Shown: positions 7,651 to 15,240 of the stretch, piece by piece
How positions within the stretch are numbered: position 1 is the stretch's first letter
Layout: every line of letters begins with the position of its first letter
From: an uncultured beta proteobacterium
GTDB lineage: Bacteria; Pseudomonadota; Gammaproteobacteria; Burkholderiales; Burkholderiaceae_C
Direction: 5' to 3'
Length of the DNA: 15,240 nucleotides
Assembly: GCA_903870955.1 (NCBI GenBank)
Contig: CAIQEX010000103.1
Coordinates: forward strand, 1-15,240
The notes under the pieces: generated by a model
What the model was told of the DNA's origin: nothing
Seen by the model: only the letters and a program-made list of their open reading frames with translations
The model's database searches: none
Position numbers and translations under genes: made by a program

Positions 7651-8805
7651 ATGACAGATTTGCAAAAACGTTCGTTGTTGAAAATTGCAGCCTTGACCGC
7701 CGTGGCAAGCGCAGCACTGGTCGGTTGCGGCAAGAAGGAAGAGCCCGCTCCTGCGCCCGCACCGGCACCTGCCGCCTCTGCGCCCGCTGCCAAGGCCGAG
7801 CCACTGAAGATCGCTTTTGCCTATGTCGGCCCTGTGGGCGACGGCGGCTGGACCTTTGCACACGACTCCGCACGCAAGGCGCTGGAAAAAGAATTCGGCG
7901 ACAAGATCGTCACCTCTTTCGTGGAAAACGTGCCCGAGTCTGCTGACGCCGAACGCGTCATCCGCGACATGGCCACCCAAGGCAACAAGCTGATTTTCGG
8001 CACCACCTTTGGCTACATGGAAACCATGCTCAAAGTGGCTCCCGATTTCAAGGACGTGAAGTTTGAGCACGCCACCGGTTACAAGACTGCAGACAACCTG
8101 CGCACCTACGACAGCCGCACCTACGAAGGCGCGTACATGGCGGGTGTGATTGCCGGCAAGATGACCAAGAGCAACACGCTGGGTGTGGTGGCCTCGGTGC
8201 CAATTCCTGAAGTGATCCGCAACATCAACAGCTTTACGCTGGGCGCTCAAAGCTCCAACCCCAAGGTCAAGACCAAGGTGGTTTGGGTGAACGAGTGGTT
8301 CAACCCACCGAAAGAAACCGAAGCCGCAACCAGCCTGATCAACGGCGGTGCCGACGTTCTGTTCCAGAACACCGACTCTCCCGCTGTGCTCAAGACTGCG
8401 CAAGACAAGGGCAAGCGCGCCTTTGGTTGGGATTCCGACATGACAGCCTACGGCCCCAAGGCCCACCTGGCATCCAGCGTGATCAACTGGGGTCCTTACT
8501 ACATCAAGGCCACGCATGACTTTATCGATGGCAAGTGGGCTACCGGTCAAAGCTGGTGGGGTGTGAAGGAAGGCGCGATTGACATCGTCTCCATCGCCGA
8601 AGACGTGCCTGCTGAAACCAAGGCCAAGGTCGAAGAGGTCAAGGCCGGTCTGAAGGATGGCAGCTTCGTCATCTGGAAGGGCCCAATTGTTGACAACACC
8701 GGCAAAGAGCAGATCAAGAAGGGTGAAGCCGCTGACGACAAGTTCCTCGGTGGTCTGAATTTCTACGTCAAGGGCGTAGAAGGCAAGATCCCTGGCGGAA
8801 AATAA
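7651..8805 (+). CDS. BMP-family substrate-binding lipoprotein of the purine ABC importer
   Basis: This is a 384-residue periplasmic binding protein. Residues 1-26 form a lipoprotein signal with lipobox ALVGC, so Cys26 would be lipidated and the protein anchored to the membrane. A flexible Pro/Ala-rich linker (about 32-48) follows, then the Bmp/PnrA fold from about 51. The motif GPVGDGGWTFAHD (60-72) is the ligand-side loop of the family; the Trp may stack on a flat ring. NTDSPAV (240-246) and FGWDSDMTAYGP (258-269) are other family landmarks. PnrA-type members bind purine nucleosides, but this GDGGW variant might prefer a free base; that is inference. AAGGA lies about 8 bases before the ATG. 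A 44-base gap separates it from permease 2, larger than elsewhere in the operon, and a strong terminator follows it. Confidence 0.93.
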   Translation: MTDLQKRSLLKIAALTAVASAALVGCGKKEEPAPAPAPAPAASAPAAKAEPLKIAFAYVGPVGDGGWTFAHDSARKALEKEFGDKIVTSFVENVPESADAERVIRDMATQGNKLIFGTTFGYMETMLKVAPDFKDVKFEHATGYKTADNLRTYDSRTYEGAYMAGVIAGKMTKSNTLGVVASVPIPEVIRNINSFTLGAQSSNPKVKTKVVWVNEWFNPPKETEAATSLINGGADVLFQNTDSPAVLKTAQDKGKRAFGWDSDMTAYGPKAHLASSVINWGPYYIKATHDFIDGKWATGQSWWGVKEGAIDIVSIAEDVPAETKAKVEEVKAGLKDGSFVIWKGPIVDNTGKEQIKKGEAADDKFLGGLNFYVKGVEGKIPGGK

Positions 8806-8820
8806 ACCGGGTTGATAGAT

Positions 8821-8847
8821 AAAGGGCCGCCTTGTGCGGCCCTTTTT
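8821..8847 (+). terminator. Rho-independent terminator after the binding-protein gene
   Basis: AAAGGGCCGC (8821-8830) and GCGGCCCTTT (8836-8845) form a perfect 10-bp stem around the 5-base loop CTTGT, and the T run at 8843-8847 follows. It starts 15 bases after the binding-protein stop. It ends 23 bases before the ATG of the oxygenase gene, so it separates the importer operon from the Rieske-deaminase unit. Confidence 0.9.
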
Positions 8848-8870
8848 GGTTCTGGGGCTATGCTTTCACC

Positions 8871-9863
8871 ATGATTGAAAAAGAACTTTGGCATCCCGTC
8901 GCGTTGAGTGAGGCGGTGACGGATGACCCACTTGCTGTCGAACTGCTGGAGCGCCATGTGGTGCTGTGGCGTGACAGCAGTGGCGCAGTGCTGGCCTGGG
9001 CTGACAGATGCCCCCACCGGGGTGCGCGGCTGTCAATGGGCCGGATTTGCGCCGGACGTTTGGAGTGTCCCTACCACGGTTGGCAGTTTGAATCGAGTGG
9101 CCGCTGCGTGCATGTGCCGGCACTGCCTGACTTTGTGCCACCCGCAGGCCATGCCACCAGAACCTACGTTTGCGCCGAGCAATACGGGTTGATCTGGGTG
9201 CGTATGGTGGCATCGCACGACGCGGTCACGCACGCCATGCCCGCGTTCGAAGCGGAACAGGACGCGCAACTGCGCAAGGTCAACTGCGGCCCGTATGACG
9301 TGGCGACCAGCGCACCACGGATCGTGGAAAATTTTCTGGACATGGCGCACTTCGGCTTTGTGCATGAGCATTGGCTGGGTAGCCGCGATGCCGCACAAAT
9401 TGCCGACTACACCGTGGAGCCCACCCACACCGGTATCCGCGCCACCGGTTGCCGGGCGGTGCAACCCAAAAGCAATTTGCACTCCACCACTGCTGCGCAA
9501 GTGGAATACACCTATGAGGTGACCGCGCCCTATGCCGCGGTGCTGACCAAAATTCCGGAGGCCGGCAGCGTGGCGGTAGCGGGCTGGCGCGAGGCCATCG
9601 CCCTGTTTATCTGCCCTATGGGCCATGAACGCAGCCGCGTCTGGTTCCGGCTGGCGGTGGCCGACTTTGAGTCCCTGGACCAGACCCTGCGCGATTTCCA
9701 GCACACCATCTTCAAGCAAGACCAGCCGGTGCTGGAATCGCAAAATCCCAAGCGCCTGCCGCTGGATTTGCGCGCCGAAGTACATACCTCGGCGGACAAG
9801 GCGTCCAGCGCCTACCGGCGTTTTTTAAGTCAGCAATCCATTACCTTTGGAGTGATTCCATGA
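8871..9863 (+). CDS. Rieske [2Fe-2S] non-heme iron oxygenase, alpha subunit (NdmA/VanA-like, candidate demethylase)
   Basis: This is a 330-residue oxygenase with two domains. The N-terminal Rieske cluster is C-x-H-x16-C-x2-H: CPHRG (Cys47, His49) and CPYHGW (Cys66, His69). The catalytic domain has NFLDMAHFGFVH (154-165), where Asp157 is the bridging residue and His160 and His165 bind mononuclear iron. The third iron ligand is probably an acidic residue in the FKQDQPVLESQNP region (281-293). Size, N-terminus (LWHPV), the YGLIW segment and the DQPVLESQNP element resemble the one-component demethylase group: methylxanthine N-demethylases NdmA/NdmB and vanillate O-demethylase VanA. It is less like two-subunit ring dihydroxylases. 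It needs an electron-donor reductase, not encoded here. It overlaps the deaminase gene by 4 bases, which ties it to purine metabolism. The substrate is unknown; removal of a methyl group from a modified purine is a hypothesis. The ATG at 8871 has only a weak G-rich site upstream. Confidence 0.88.
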   Translation: MIEKELWHPVALSEAVTDDPLAVELLERHVVLWRDSSGAVLAWADRCPHRGARLSMGRICAGRLECPYHGWQFESSGRCVHVPALPDFVPPAGHATRTYVCAEQYGLIWVRMVASHDAVTHAMPAFEAEQDAQLRKVNCGPYDVATSAPRIVENFLDMAHFGFVHEHWLGSRDAAQIADYTVEPTHTGIRATGCRAVQPKSNLHSTTAAQVEYTYEVTAPYAAVLTKIPEAGSVAVAGWREAIALFICPMGHERSRVWFRLAVADFESLDQTLRDFQHTIFKQDQPVLESQNPKRLPLDLRAEVHTSADKASSAYRRFLSQQSITFGVIP

Positions 9864-10906
9864 GCCACGTGCGCCTCGTAAAACCCATCGCCGCAGAGCG
9901 TATGCCCGCGCTGCTGCGCGCCATGCCCAAGGCTGAGTTGCATATGCACATCGAGGGTTCGCTGGAGCCCGAACAGATGTTTGCCCTGGCCCAGCGCAAC
10001 CACGTGCCGCTGGCCTACCCCAACGCGCAGGCCGTGCGTGAGGCCTATGTGTTTGACAACCTGCAGAGCTTTCTGGACATCTACCACGCCGGCACCCTGG
10101 TGCTCAAGACAGAGCAGGATTTTTACGACATGGCCTGCGCCTATTTGCAGCGTGCCCAAGCCGACAACGTGACCCACACCGAGCTTTTTTTCGACACCCA
10201 AACGCATACCGGCCACGGCCTGAGCGCCGAGATCGTGGTGAATGGTTTGCACCGTGCCTGCATGGACGCGCCGGCCAGGTTCGGCATGACCGCCTCGCTC
10301 ATCCTGTGTTTTTTGCGCCACCTAAGCGAAGAAGAAGCCTTCGAATGCCTGGAGCAGGTGCTGCCTCTGCGTGACAAGATTGTCGGCATTGGTTTGGCCA
10401 GCAGCGAAGTCGGGCACCCACCCGAGAAGTTTGCCAAAGTTTTTGCACGTGCGAAACAACTGGGTTTTCGTCTCGTGGCCCACGCGGGCGAGGAGGGACC
10501 ACCGGCCTATATCTGGGGCGCGCTCGATGTGCTGAAAGTGGAGCGCATTGACCATGGCGTGCAGTCCATGAATGACCCGGACCTGATCAAACGGCTGGTG
10601 CAGGACCGCATTCCACTCACGGTCTGTCCGCTCTCCAATCTCAAGCTGCGTGTGTACCCATCTTTGACGCAGCATGCGATTGGCCGCATGTTGGAGGCAG
10701 GGTTGGTCGCCACCATCAACTCGGACGATCCTGCCTACTTTGGCGGCTACATCAACGAGAACTTCACACAGACCTTTAGCGCCCTGCAATTGGGCAGCCA
10801 ACAAGCCTACCAACTGGCGCTCAACAGCTTCAATGCCAGCTTTATTGAGGCTTCTGAACGGGCACGCCACATCGAAAAACTGGACGCTGTTTTTGACACC
10901 TTCTAA
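9860..10906 (+). CDS. add: Adenosine/adenine deaminase family protein, probably adenine deaminase (zinc hydrolase)
   Basis: This 348-residue zinc-dependent TIM-barrel deaminase would convert adenine (or adenosine) and water to hypoxanthine (or inosine) and ammonia. Metal and catalytic residues are all present: LHMH (His28, His30), AHAGEEG (His208, Glu211), RIDHGV (His232) and NSDDP (Asp289). The specificity region reads SSEVGHPPEKF (181-191). Together with the REAYVFDNLQSFLDIY segment (60-75), this is the pattern of the adenine deaminase subgroup (fungal Aah1, Pseudomonas PA0148), not of classical adenosine deaminase, which has a GDE-type motif. The symbol add is therefore used in the loose family sense. 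The start is firm: GGAG at 9849-9852 lies 7 bases upstream, and the ATG overlaps the oxygenase stop (ATGA). Hypoxanthine is the natural substrate of XdhAB, which links it to the minus-strand operon. Confidence 0.92.
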   Translation: MSHVRLVKPIAAERMPALLRAMPKAELHMHIEGSLEPEQMFALAQRNHVPLAYPNAQAVREAYVFDNLQSFLDIYHAGTLVLKTEQDFYDMACAYLQRAQADNVTHTELFFDTQTHTGHGLSAEIVVNGLHRACMDAPARFGMTASLILCFLRHLSEEEAFECLEQVLPLRDKIVGIGLASSEVGHPPEKFAKVFARAKQLGFRLVAHAGEEGPPAYIWGALDVLKVERIDHGVQSMNDPDLIKRLVQDRIPLTVCPLSNLKLRVYPSLTQHAIGRMLEAGLVATINSDDPAYFGGYINENFTQTFSALQLGSQQAYQLALNSFNASFIEASERARHIEKLDAVFDTF

Positions 10907-10929
10907 ACCCTGAGCAGGGCGCTGGAACA

Positions 10930-12183
10930 ATGTCTGACAAACCGCCCCGCCGGCTCAGCCCGATTCGGCTGCAGGACTTGCAGGGGCTGGCGCGCCTGGG
11001 TTTTGATGCCACCATTGCGGTGACCAATCTGGTGGAGAACATGCACCAGACCATTGCCTCCCGGGCCGGCATTTTGGGGCCCGGTCAGGATCTGCCTACC
11101 CGGGGAATTACCGGTCTGGTTTACCGCATGGTGCGTGGCACCACACGCATCGCGGGCCTGGGTGTGGACCACCTCACCGGCTTGCTCAACCAAGGGCACA
11201 CGGGCAACAGCCCAAGCAGCCCCGAGCGCGAAGCGGTGATTGCAGCGATGTGTGGCGTCTGGGGCGACCACATGGCCGAGACCCACAATCCGTTGGCGAT
11301 TCAGATGGCGTTTCGTGTGCAGGGACAGCCACTGAGTCTGACGCGCGCAGCACTGCAGCATCACATTCCACAACCTAAGTCACGCTTGCTGGTCATGGTG
11401 CACGGGCTCTGCATGAATGATCTGCAATGGCAGCGCAAGGGGCATGACCATGGCGCATCCCTTGCCGGCGCGTTGGACGTGACAGCGCTTTATTTGCACT
11501 ACAACACCGGCTTGCATGTTTCAGGAAACGGGCAGTTGTTTTCGCAGGCTTTGCAAACGCTGGTGGAAGAGTGGCCGGTGCCTGTGGAAGAACTGGTCAT
11601 CATCGGCCACAGCATGGGCGGTCTGGTGGCGCGCAGTGCCTGCCAGCATGCAGAAGTTGCGGGCTTGGATTGGCCCGCTAAATTGCGCCACCTGGTCTGT
11701 CTGGGCACGCCGCACCACGGTGCGCCGCTGGAGCGCGGTGGTCAGTTAATCGATAGTCTGTTGGGCACCAGCCCCTATCTGGCACCCTTCGCGCGCCTGG
11801 GTAAAGGACGCAGCGCCGGTATTTCTGATTTGCGCTTTGGCAATGTGCAGCAAGCGGATTGGTCGGGCCACCGCAAGCACGATCAGAAAGTCGATGAACG
11901 ACTGCCCACGCCCTTGCCGCAGGGTGTTCAAACCTTTTTGGTGGCTGCGGTGCAGGCACAACGCACGGACGCCGCGCGCAATGCCTGGATTGGCGACGGC
12001 CTGGTGCCCTTGGCCTCTGCTTTGGGCGAGCATGCGCGAGTGGCCATGGCATTGACCGTGCCAGATAGCCATAAACAGGTCGTAACCGGTGCCAACCATT
12101 GGGACCTGCTCAACCGCCCCGAGGTTTATCAACAGTTGTTGAATTGGTTGTCGCAACCCCAGGCGTCATCCAAGACTGCCTGA
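10930..12183 (+). CDS. Alpha/beta hydrolase (PGAP1/lipase-like esterase)
   Basis: This 417-residue protein has an N-terminal helical extension of about 145 residues, then an alpha/beta hydrolase core. MVHGL (156-160) is the oxyanion-hole HG motif. GHSMGG (226-231) is the nucleophile elbow with Ser228. GDGLVP (355-360) probably carries the catalytic Asp356, and NHWDLL (389-394) the catalytic His390. LGTPHHGAPLERGG (258-271) after the nucleophile is typical of PGAP1-like and bacterial triacylglycerol-lipase-like hydrolases. I see no clear signal peptide, so it is probably cytoplasmic. It begins 23 bases after the deaminase gene on the same strand and may be cotranscribed, but nothing in it points to purine metabolism. 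The substrate cannot be inferred. The gene ends 10 bases from the convergent response regulator gene. Confidence 0.87.
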   Translation: MSDKPPRRLSPIRLQDLQGLARLGFDATIAVTNLVENMHQTIASRAGILGPGQDLPTRGITGLVYRMVRGTTRIAGLGVDHLTGLLNQGHTGNSPSSPEREAVIAAMCGVWGDHMAETHNPLAIQMAFRVQGQPLSLTRAALQHHIPQPKSRLLVMVHGLCMNDLQWQRKGHDHGASLAGALDVTALYLHYNTGLHVSGNGQLFSQALQTLVEEWPVPVEELVIIGHSMGGLVARSACQHAEVAGLDWPAKLRHLVCLGTPHHGAPLERGGQLIDSLLGTSPYLAPFARLGKGRSAGISDLRFGNVQQADWSGHRKHDQKVDERLPTPLPQGVQTFLVAAVQAQRTDAARNAWIGDGLVPLASALGEHARVAMALTVPDSHKQVVTGANHWDLLNRPEVYQQLLNWLSQPQASSKTA

Positions 12184-12193
12184 GCCGGGGTCC

Positions 12194-12613
12194 TCAGTTG
12201 CTCGGCGGCAGGTTGCGATTGGCGATTGCACCCATCACCTTTTCGTAGAGGTCGCGGTGGTTGAAGGGCTTGACGACATAGGCGTCCACGCCCAGCCGCA
12301 TGAAGGCCTCGATGATGTCTTCGTTCTGGTTCTTGCCGGAAATCATGATGAACGGAACTTTGCGGAAGTGCGGCCGTGAACGCATCCATTTGAGCAAGGC
12401 CTCGCCGCCGCCATCGGGCATGTTCCAGTCCGAGATCACGGCGTTGTAGTTTTCCTGAGAGAGCTTTTCCATCGCCTCGTCCACCGAGGCGGCCTGATCC
12501 AATTGAATGAACGGGTTGATTTTTTTGATGCTGGATTCCATCAGAAACCGGTACACCGGCACGTCGTCAATCACTAAAAATTTAAGCTTTTGCTCGTAAT
12601 TGATATCTGCCAC
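12194..12613 (-). CDS. Single-domain response regulator (CheY-like receiver)
   Basis: This 139-residue protein consists only of a receiver domain. The acidic pair Asp16/Asp17 lies in FLVIDDVP, the phosphorylated Asp62 in VISDWNMPDGG, the switch Ser92 in MISGKNQ and the conserved Lys115 in VVKPFN. There is no DNA-binding or enzymatic output domain, so it must act by protein contact or as an intermediate in a phosphorelay, like CheY or Spo0F. The start is a GTG at 12613. An overlapping ATG is out of frame, and GGGAG sits 6 bases upstream. It begins 12 bases after the histidine kinase gene, so the two are almost certainly one operon and likely partners. The WNMPDGGG wording is similar to chemotaxis-type CheY proteins. 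Confidence 0.93.
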   Translation of the reverse strand: MADINYEQKLKFLVIDDVPVYRFLMESSIKKINPFIQLDQAASVDEAMEKLSQENYNAVISDWNMPDGGGEALLKWMRSRPHFRKVPFIMISGKNQNEDIIEAFMRLGVDAYVVKPFNHRDLYEKVMGAIANRNLPPSN

Positions 12614-12619
12614 ATTTTT

Positions 12620-12624
12620 CTCCC
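12620..12624 (-). promoter_or_regulatory. Ribosome binding site deciding the GTG start of the response regulator
   Basis: Read on the minus strand, GGGAG is followed by six bases (AAAAAT) and then GTG. The nearby ATG shares bases with the GTG but is in another frame, so the GTG is the start. The site lies in the 12-base gap after the kinase stop codon. Confidence 0.75.
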
Positions 12625-12625
12625 A

Positions 12626-15240
12626 CTAAGATGATTTGTAGATAACCAGTTGATCCAGATCCGGCAGGGTTTGCGCCAGGGCAGTGGCCAAGCGTTCCAT
12701 CGCCTCGGCATAGTGCGCTGTTGCCCCACCTTTTGCCAATACTTCAAGTGCAACGCAGGCGTCGAAAGCCGCCGTTGCGCCGATCGATGACAGGCTGCTT
12801 TTTAGACGGTGGCAGCCTTGCGCAAGTTTCTCGCTCTCCATGGAACCACAACATTGCTCCAGCACAGGCAGTTCGTCACGAACTTGCTGCGCCACGATTT
12901 CAGCCACGGTGATGAGTGTTTCCAGATCGCCGCCGACCTGCAGCAAGGGCGTCTCCAGATCCAGCGTGGCAAATTTGGGCGTGTCTGCTGCGCTTGGCGT
13001 TGCAGGGCGGTCAACCTCACCCGGAGCGTCTGCAGACAGGGCATGCCTATCGCGTGCGCGGCGTCCGGCGTCCAGCCAGTGCTTGAGTACTTCAATGACT
13101 TGGTGAATGTCCACCGGCTTGGCCAGGAAGTCGTTCATGCCGGAGTCCATGCAATGCTGCCGGTCCTTTTCAAAGGCGCCCGCCGTCAACGCCACGATGG
13201 GCAATTGCGGGCGCTCGGCATGGATTTCCCATTCGCGTATTTGGCGCGTCGCCTCAAAGCCGTCCATGACGGGCATCTGACAATCCATCAAGACCAAATC
13301 CAGCGGTTGACTTTGAATGTTTTTGACCCGCGTGACCGCCTTCTGGCCATCGTCCACCACTTCGCATTGCAGTCCGAGTTTGCCCAAAATGGCTTTGATC
13401 ACTGTCTGGTTGGCGGGGTTGTCATCGACCACCAGAATCTGTCCGGATAGTTGCATCGACATGGCCTGCGCATAGTCTTCATCCAAAGACAGCGGGCGCG
13501 AGTGATAAGCCTCCAGATTGAATTCGAGAATCTCCAGGCGAATGCGGAACCAGAAGGTAGAACCCACGCCTTCTTCACTGATCAGCCCCGACTCGCCGCC
13601 CATCATTTGGGCCAGACGCTGCGTGATGGAGAGGCCGAGTCCGGTGCCACCAAATTCGCGCGTGGTTGAACTGTCGGCTTGTTTGAAGGCTTGAAATAAA
13701 TGTTGCTGCTTGTCTTTGGCGACACCGACACCCGTGTCCGAGACCGAGAATTCGATCACTGCCATGTTGTCTTCGCGGCTGATTTCGCTACCGCCGATGT
13801 CGATGTGTCCATGCGCGGTGAACTTGATGGCGTTGCCAACCAGGTTGCTAAGCATCTGGCGCAGACGGTGCGGGTCACCCCGGTACAACTGCCCAACGGG
13901 ACCATTCCAGCCGGACTTTAATTGCAAGCCTTTGTCATGCGCAGTTTGGGCGAAGAGCGAGTTGATTTCATCCACAATTTGTTCTGGCACCAACGGTATG
14001 GCTTCAAGGTCCAGGCTGCCAGATTCAATTTTGGAAAAATCCAGAATGTCGTTTAGCAGGTTGAGCAGCGTGCGTCCGGCGGTGTGAATGATGCCGGCGT
14101 AGGCCTGTACTTCTTCCGCATGGACCACGGGAAGTCGCAGCAATTGGGTCAAGCCCAGAATGCTGTTCATGGGTGTGCGAATTTCGTGTGACATGGCGGC
14201 CAGGAACTCGCTCTTGGCACGGTTTGCCGCTTCGGCAGCTTCCTTGGCTTCGTACAGTTCGGTGATGTCGATGCGAAAGCCCACGATCAAACCGTTGCTG
14301 GTTTTTTGTTCGCGAACCCGCAGCCAGCGCCCATCGCTCAGGTGTTGGGCAAAACCAATGCCGGGGTTGTGGTGCTGGCGTATGCGTTCACTGATCCATG
14401 CCTCTTGCGTACCGGGGCTGATTTGGTATTGGCCGCGCCGAATACCCTCGCGTAGCACTTCTTCAAAGTGGCATCCTGGCACGAACAGGTCAGCGATCTT
14501 CGGGTAATAGCTGCCAAACCTTTCATTGCAATAAACCAGGCGGTCGTTGCCATCGAAGATGACAAAACCTTCGCCCAGCGTATCGATGGCTGCGCGCAGC
14601 ATGGCTTGTGTCTCGTCGTGGCGTCGGTGCGCAAGTTCGCGTGCGGCCAGGGAGTGGTAGACCAGCCACAACAGGGCGGCGGCAATGACGCTCACGATTG
14701 CGGCCCTTTGCAGCGTTCTGTCACGGTGTTCGTGATATCCCTGGAGCGCGCTGAAGGAATCACGACCCACGACAAAGTTCAGGCCGAATTCTGGAATGCG
14801 GAAATAGCCGAATATGCGGTCAACCCCGTCGACTGGCGAAAGGCGCTGAAAATGTCCGCTGTTTTGTGTTTGCGGGTCAAGGTAGGGGGCGCCCTGAATT
14901 GCCTTCCCCATGGCCTTTTCGTTATCCGGTTGGCGAATGAGAAAGTCGCCTGTGGTCATGACGATCGAAGTCGAGTCTTTGTCGTTGAGATTGAGCGCGT
15001 CATTGAAAGGCGCAAATATGGTGGGCAGGGTGTACAACACCATGACTGCGCTGGGTCCGGTCGATAGCGGTGCGGCTCTGGCGAATTGAATAATCCAGGG
15101 GCCCGACGGCCCCGAGATGCGGATGGGCTTGCTGACGTGCAGACGCCGGTCATCGCGACCGTCAAACCCGTCCGGAAAGTTGGCGCTGTCAAAGCTGGGC
15201 AAATTTCCGGACAGGTCCTGGCTGGCGAACAACAATTTGC
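12626..15240 (-). CDS. Hybrid sensor histidine kinase with PAS, HisKA, HATPase, receiver and Hpt domains (5' end beyond the window)
   Basis: This is a membrane-bound multi-step phosphorelay kinase. At least 869 residues are visible and the frame is open to the right edge, so the true N-terminus is missing. In order, counting from the TTG at 15235: periplasmic sensor remainder, probably double-Cache (1-175); transmembrane helix (about 179-193); PAS domain (about 208-330); HisKA with His350 in [10 protein letters not shown]; HATPase with N-box NLVGNAIKF (464-472), DTGVG (500-504) and GGTGLGL (529-535); receiver with Asp651 in [13 protein letters not shown] and Lys706; Hpt with His809 in [13 protein letters not shown]. 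The likely phosphate path is His350 to Asp651 to His809 and then to an external receiver, for which the adjacent single-domain regulator is the obvious candidate. All catalytic residues look intact. The layout matches BarA/ArcB-like kinases. The signal sensed is unknown; Cache domains often bind small molecules outside the cell. Confidence 0.93.
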   Translation of the reverse strand, partial: KLLFASQDLSGNLPSFDSANFPDGFDGRDDRRLHVSKPIRISGPSGPWIIQFARAAPLSTGPSAVMVLYTLPTIFAPFNDALNLNDKDSTSIVMTTGDFLIRQPDNEKAMGKAIQGAPYLDPQTQNSGHFQRLSPVDGVDRIFGYFRIPEFGLNFVVGRDSFSALQGYHEHRDRTLQRAAIVSVIAAALLWLVYHSLAARELAHRRHDETQAMLRAAIDTLGEGFVIFDGNDRLVYCNERFGSYYPKIADLFVPGCHFEEVLREGIRRGQYQISPGTQEAWISERIRQHHNPGIGFAQHLSDGRWLRVREQKTSNGLIVGFRIDITELYEAKEAAEAANRAKSEFLAAMSHEIRTPMNSILGLTQLLRLPVVHAEEVQAYAGIIHTAGRTLLNLLNDILDFSKIESGSLDLEAIPLVPEQIVDEINSLFAQTAHDKGLQLKSGWNGPVGQLYRGDPHRLRQMLSNLVGNAIKFTAHGHIDIGGSEISREDNMAVIEFSVSDTGVGVAKDKQQHLFQAFKQADSSTTREFGGTGLGLSITQRLAQMMGGESGLISEEGVGSTFWFRIRLEILEFNLEAYHSRPLSLDEDYAQAMSMQLSGQILVVDDNPANQTVIKAILGKLGLQCEVVDDGQKAVTRVKNIQSQPLDLVLMDCQMPVMDGFEATRQIREWEIHAERPQLPIVALTAGAFEKDRQHCMDSGMNDFLAKPVDIHQVIEVLKHWLDAGRRARDRHALSADAPGEVDRPATPSAADTPKFATLDLETPLLQVGGDLETLITVAEIVAQQVRDELPVLEQCCGSMESEKLAQGCHRLKSSLSSIGATAAFDACVALEVLAKGGATAHYAEAMERLATALAQTLPDLDQLVIYKSS

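Noticed and set aside
7633..8550. 305-codon minus-strand frame opposite the binding-protein gene
   Set aside because: Shadow of the lipoprotein gene, whose signal peptide, lipobox and Bmp fold motifs are unambiguous.
8832..8864. Possible promoter for the oxygenase gene (TTGTGC with TATGCT)
   Set aside because: Spacing between the boxes is 21 bases, the first box is inside the terminator hairpin, and the start would fall at the ATG; not supportable.
12180..12197. CTGAG / CTCAG inverted repeat between the convergent hydrolase and response regulator genes
   Set aside because: 5-bp stem, no T run on either strand, overlaps both stop codons; not convincing as a bidirectional terminator.

Overview
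This window is GC-rich, densely packed chromosomal DNA. It suggests a beta-proteobacterium, probably Burkholderiales and Comamonadaceae-like. That placement is inferred from gene style, the split XdhA/XdhB xanthine dehydrogenase, and a Pro/Ala-rich lipoprotein linker; no 16S or other marker gene is present. About the first 10.9 kb form a purine uptake and breakdown locus. The last 3 kb hold an unrelated-looking two-component signalling pair.

Layout. On the minus strand, from 3039 down to the left edge, lie xdhA (FeS/FAD subunit) and xdhB (molybdopterin subunit), joined by a 4-bp ATGA overlap. xdhB carries an in-frame TAG at 719-721. Conserved coding continues in the same frame on both sides of it, so the gene looks like a recent nonsense allele (or a sequence error); it then runs off the window. 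An 85-bp divergent intergenic region with an 18-bp inverted repeat separates xdhA from a LysR-type regulator at 3125. The regulator is followed on the plus strand by a BMP-family ABC importer: a double ATPase, two permeases and a lipoprotein binding protein. A strong intrinsic terminator follows the binding protein. Directly after it come a Rieske non-heme iron oxygenase, a deaminase of the adenine-deaminase type overlapping it by 4 bp, and an alpha/beta hydrolase. Converging on the hydrolase from the minus strand are a single-domain response regulator and a large hybrid histidine kinase. The kinase's N-terminus lies beyond the right edge.

How the genes fit together (inference from family functions). 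The importer would bring in a purine base or nucleoside. The deaminase would turn adenine into hypoxanthine, and XdhAB would oxidise hypoxanthine and xanthine to urate. The regulator sits between the catabolic and uptake arms and probably controls both. The unexplained member is the Rieske oxygenase, whose layout resembles the methylxanthine N-demethylase (NdmA/NdmB) and vanillate O-demethylase group. It is translationally coupled to the deaminase. The most interesting hypothesis is that it removes a substituent, such as an N-methyl group, from a modified purine before deamination. No reductase partner is encoded in the window.

There is no gene-free stretch longer than 300 bases. I saw no tRNA, rRNA, CRISPR array, insertion sequence or phage feature.
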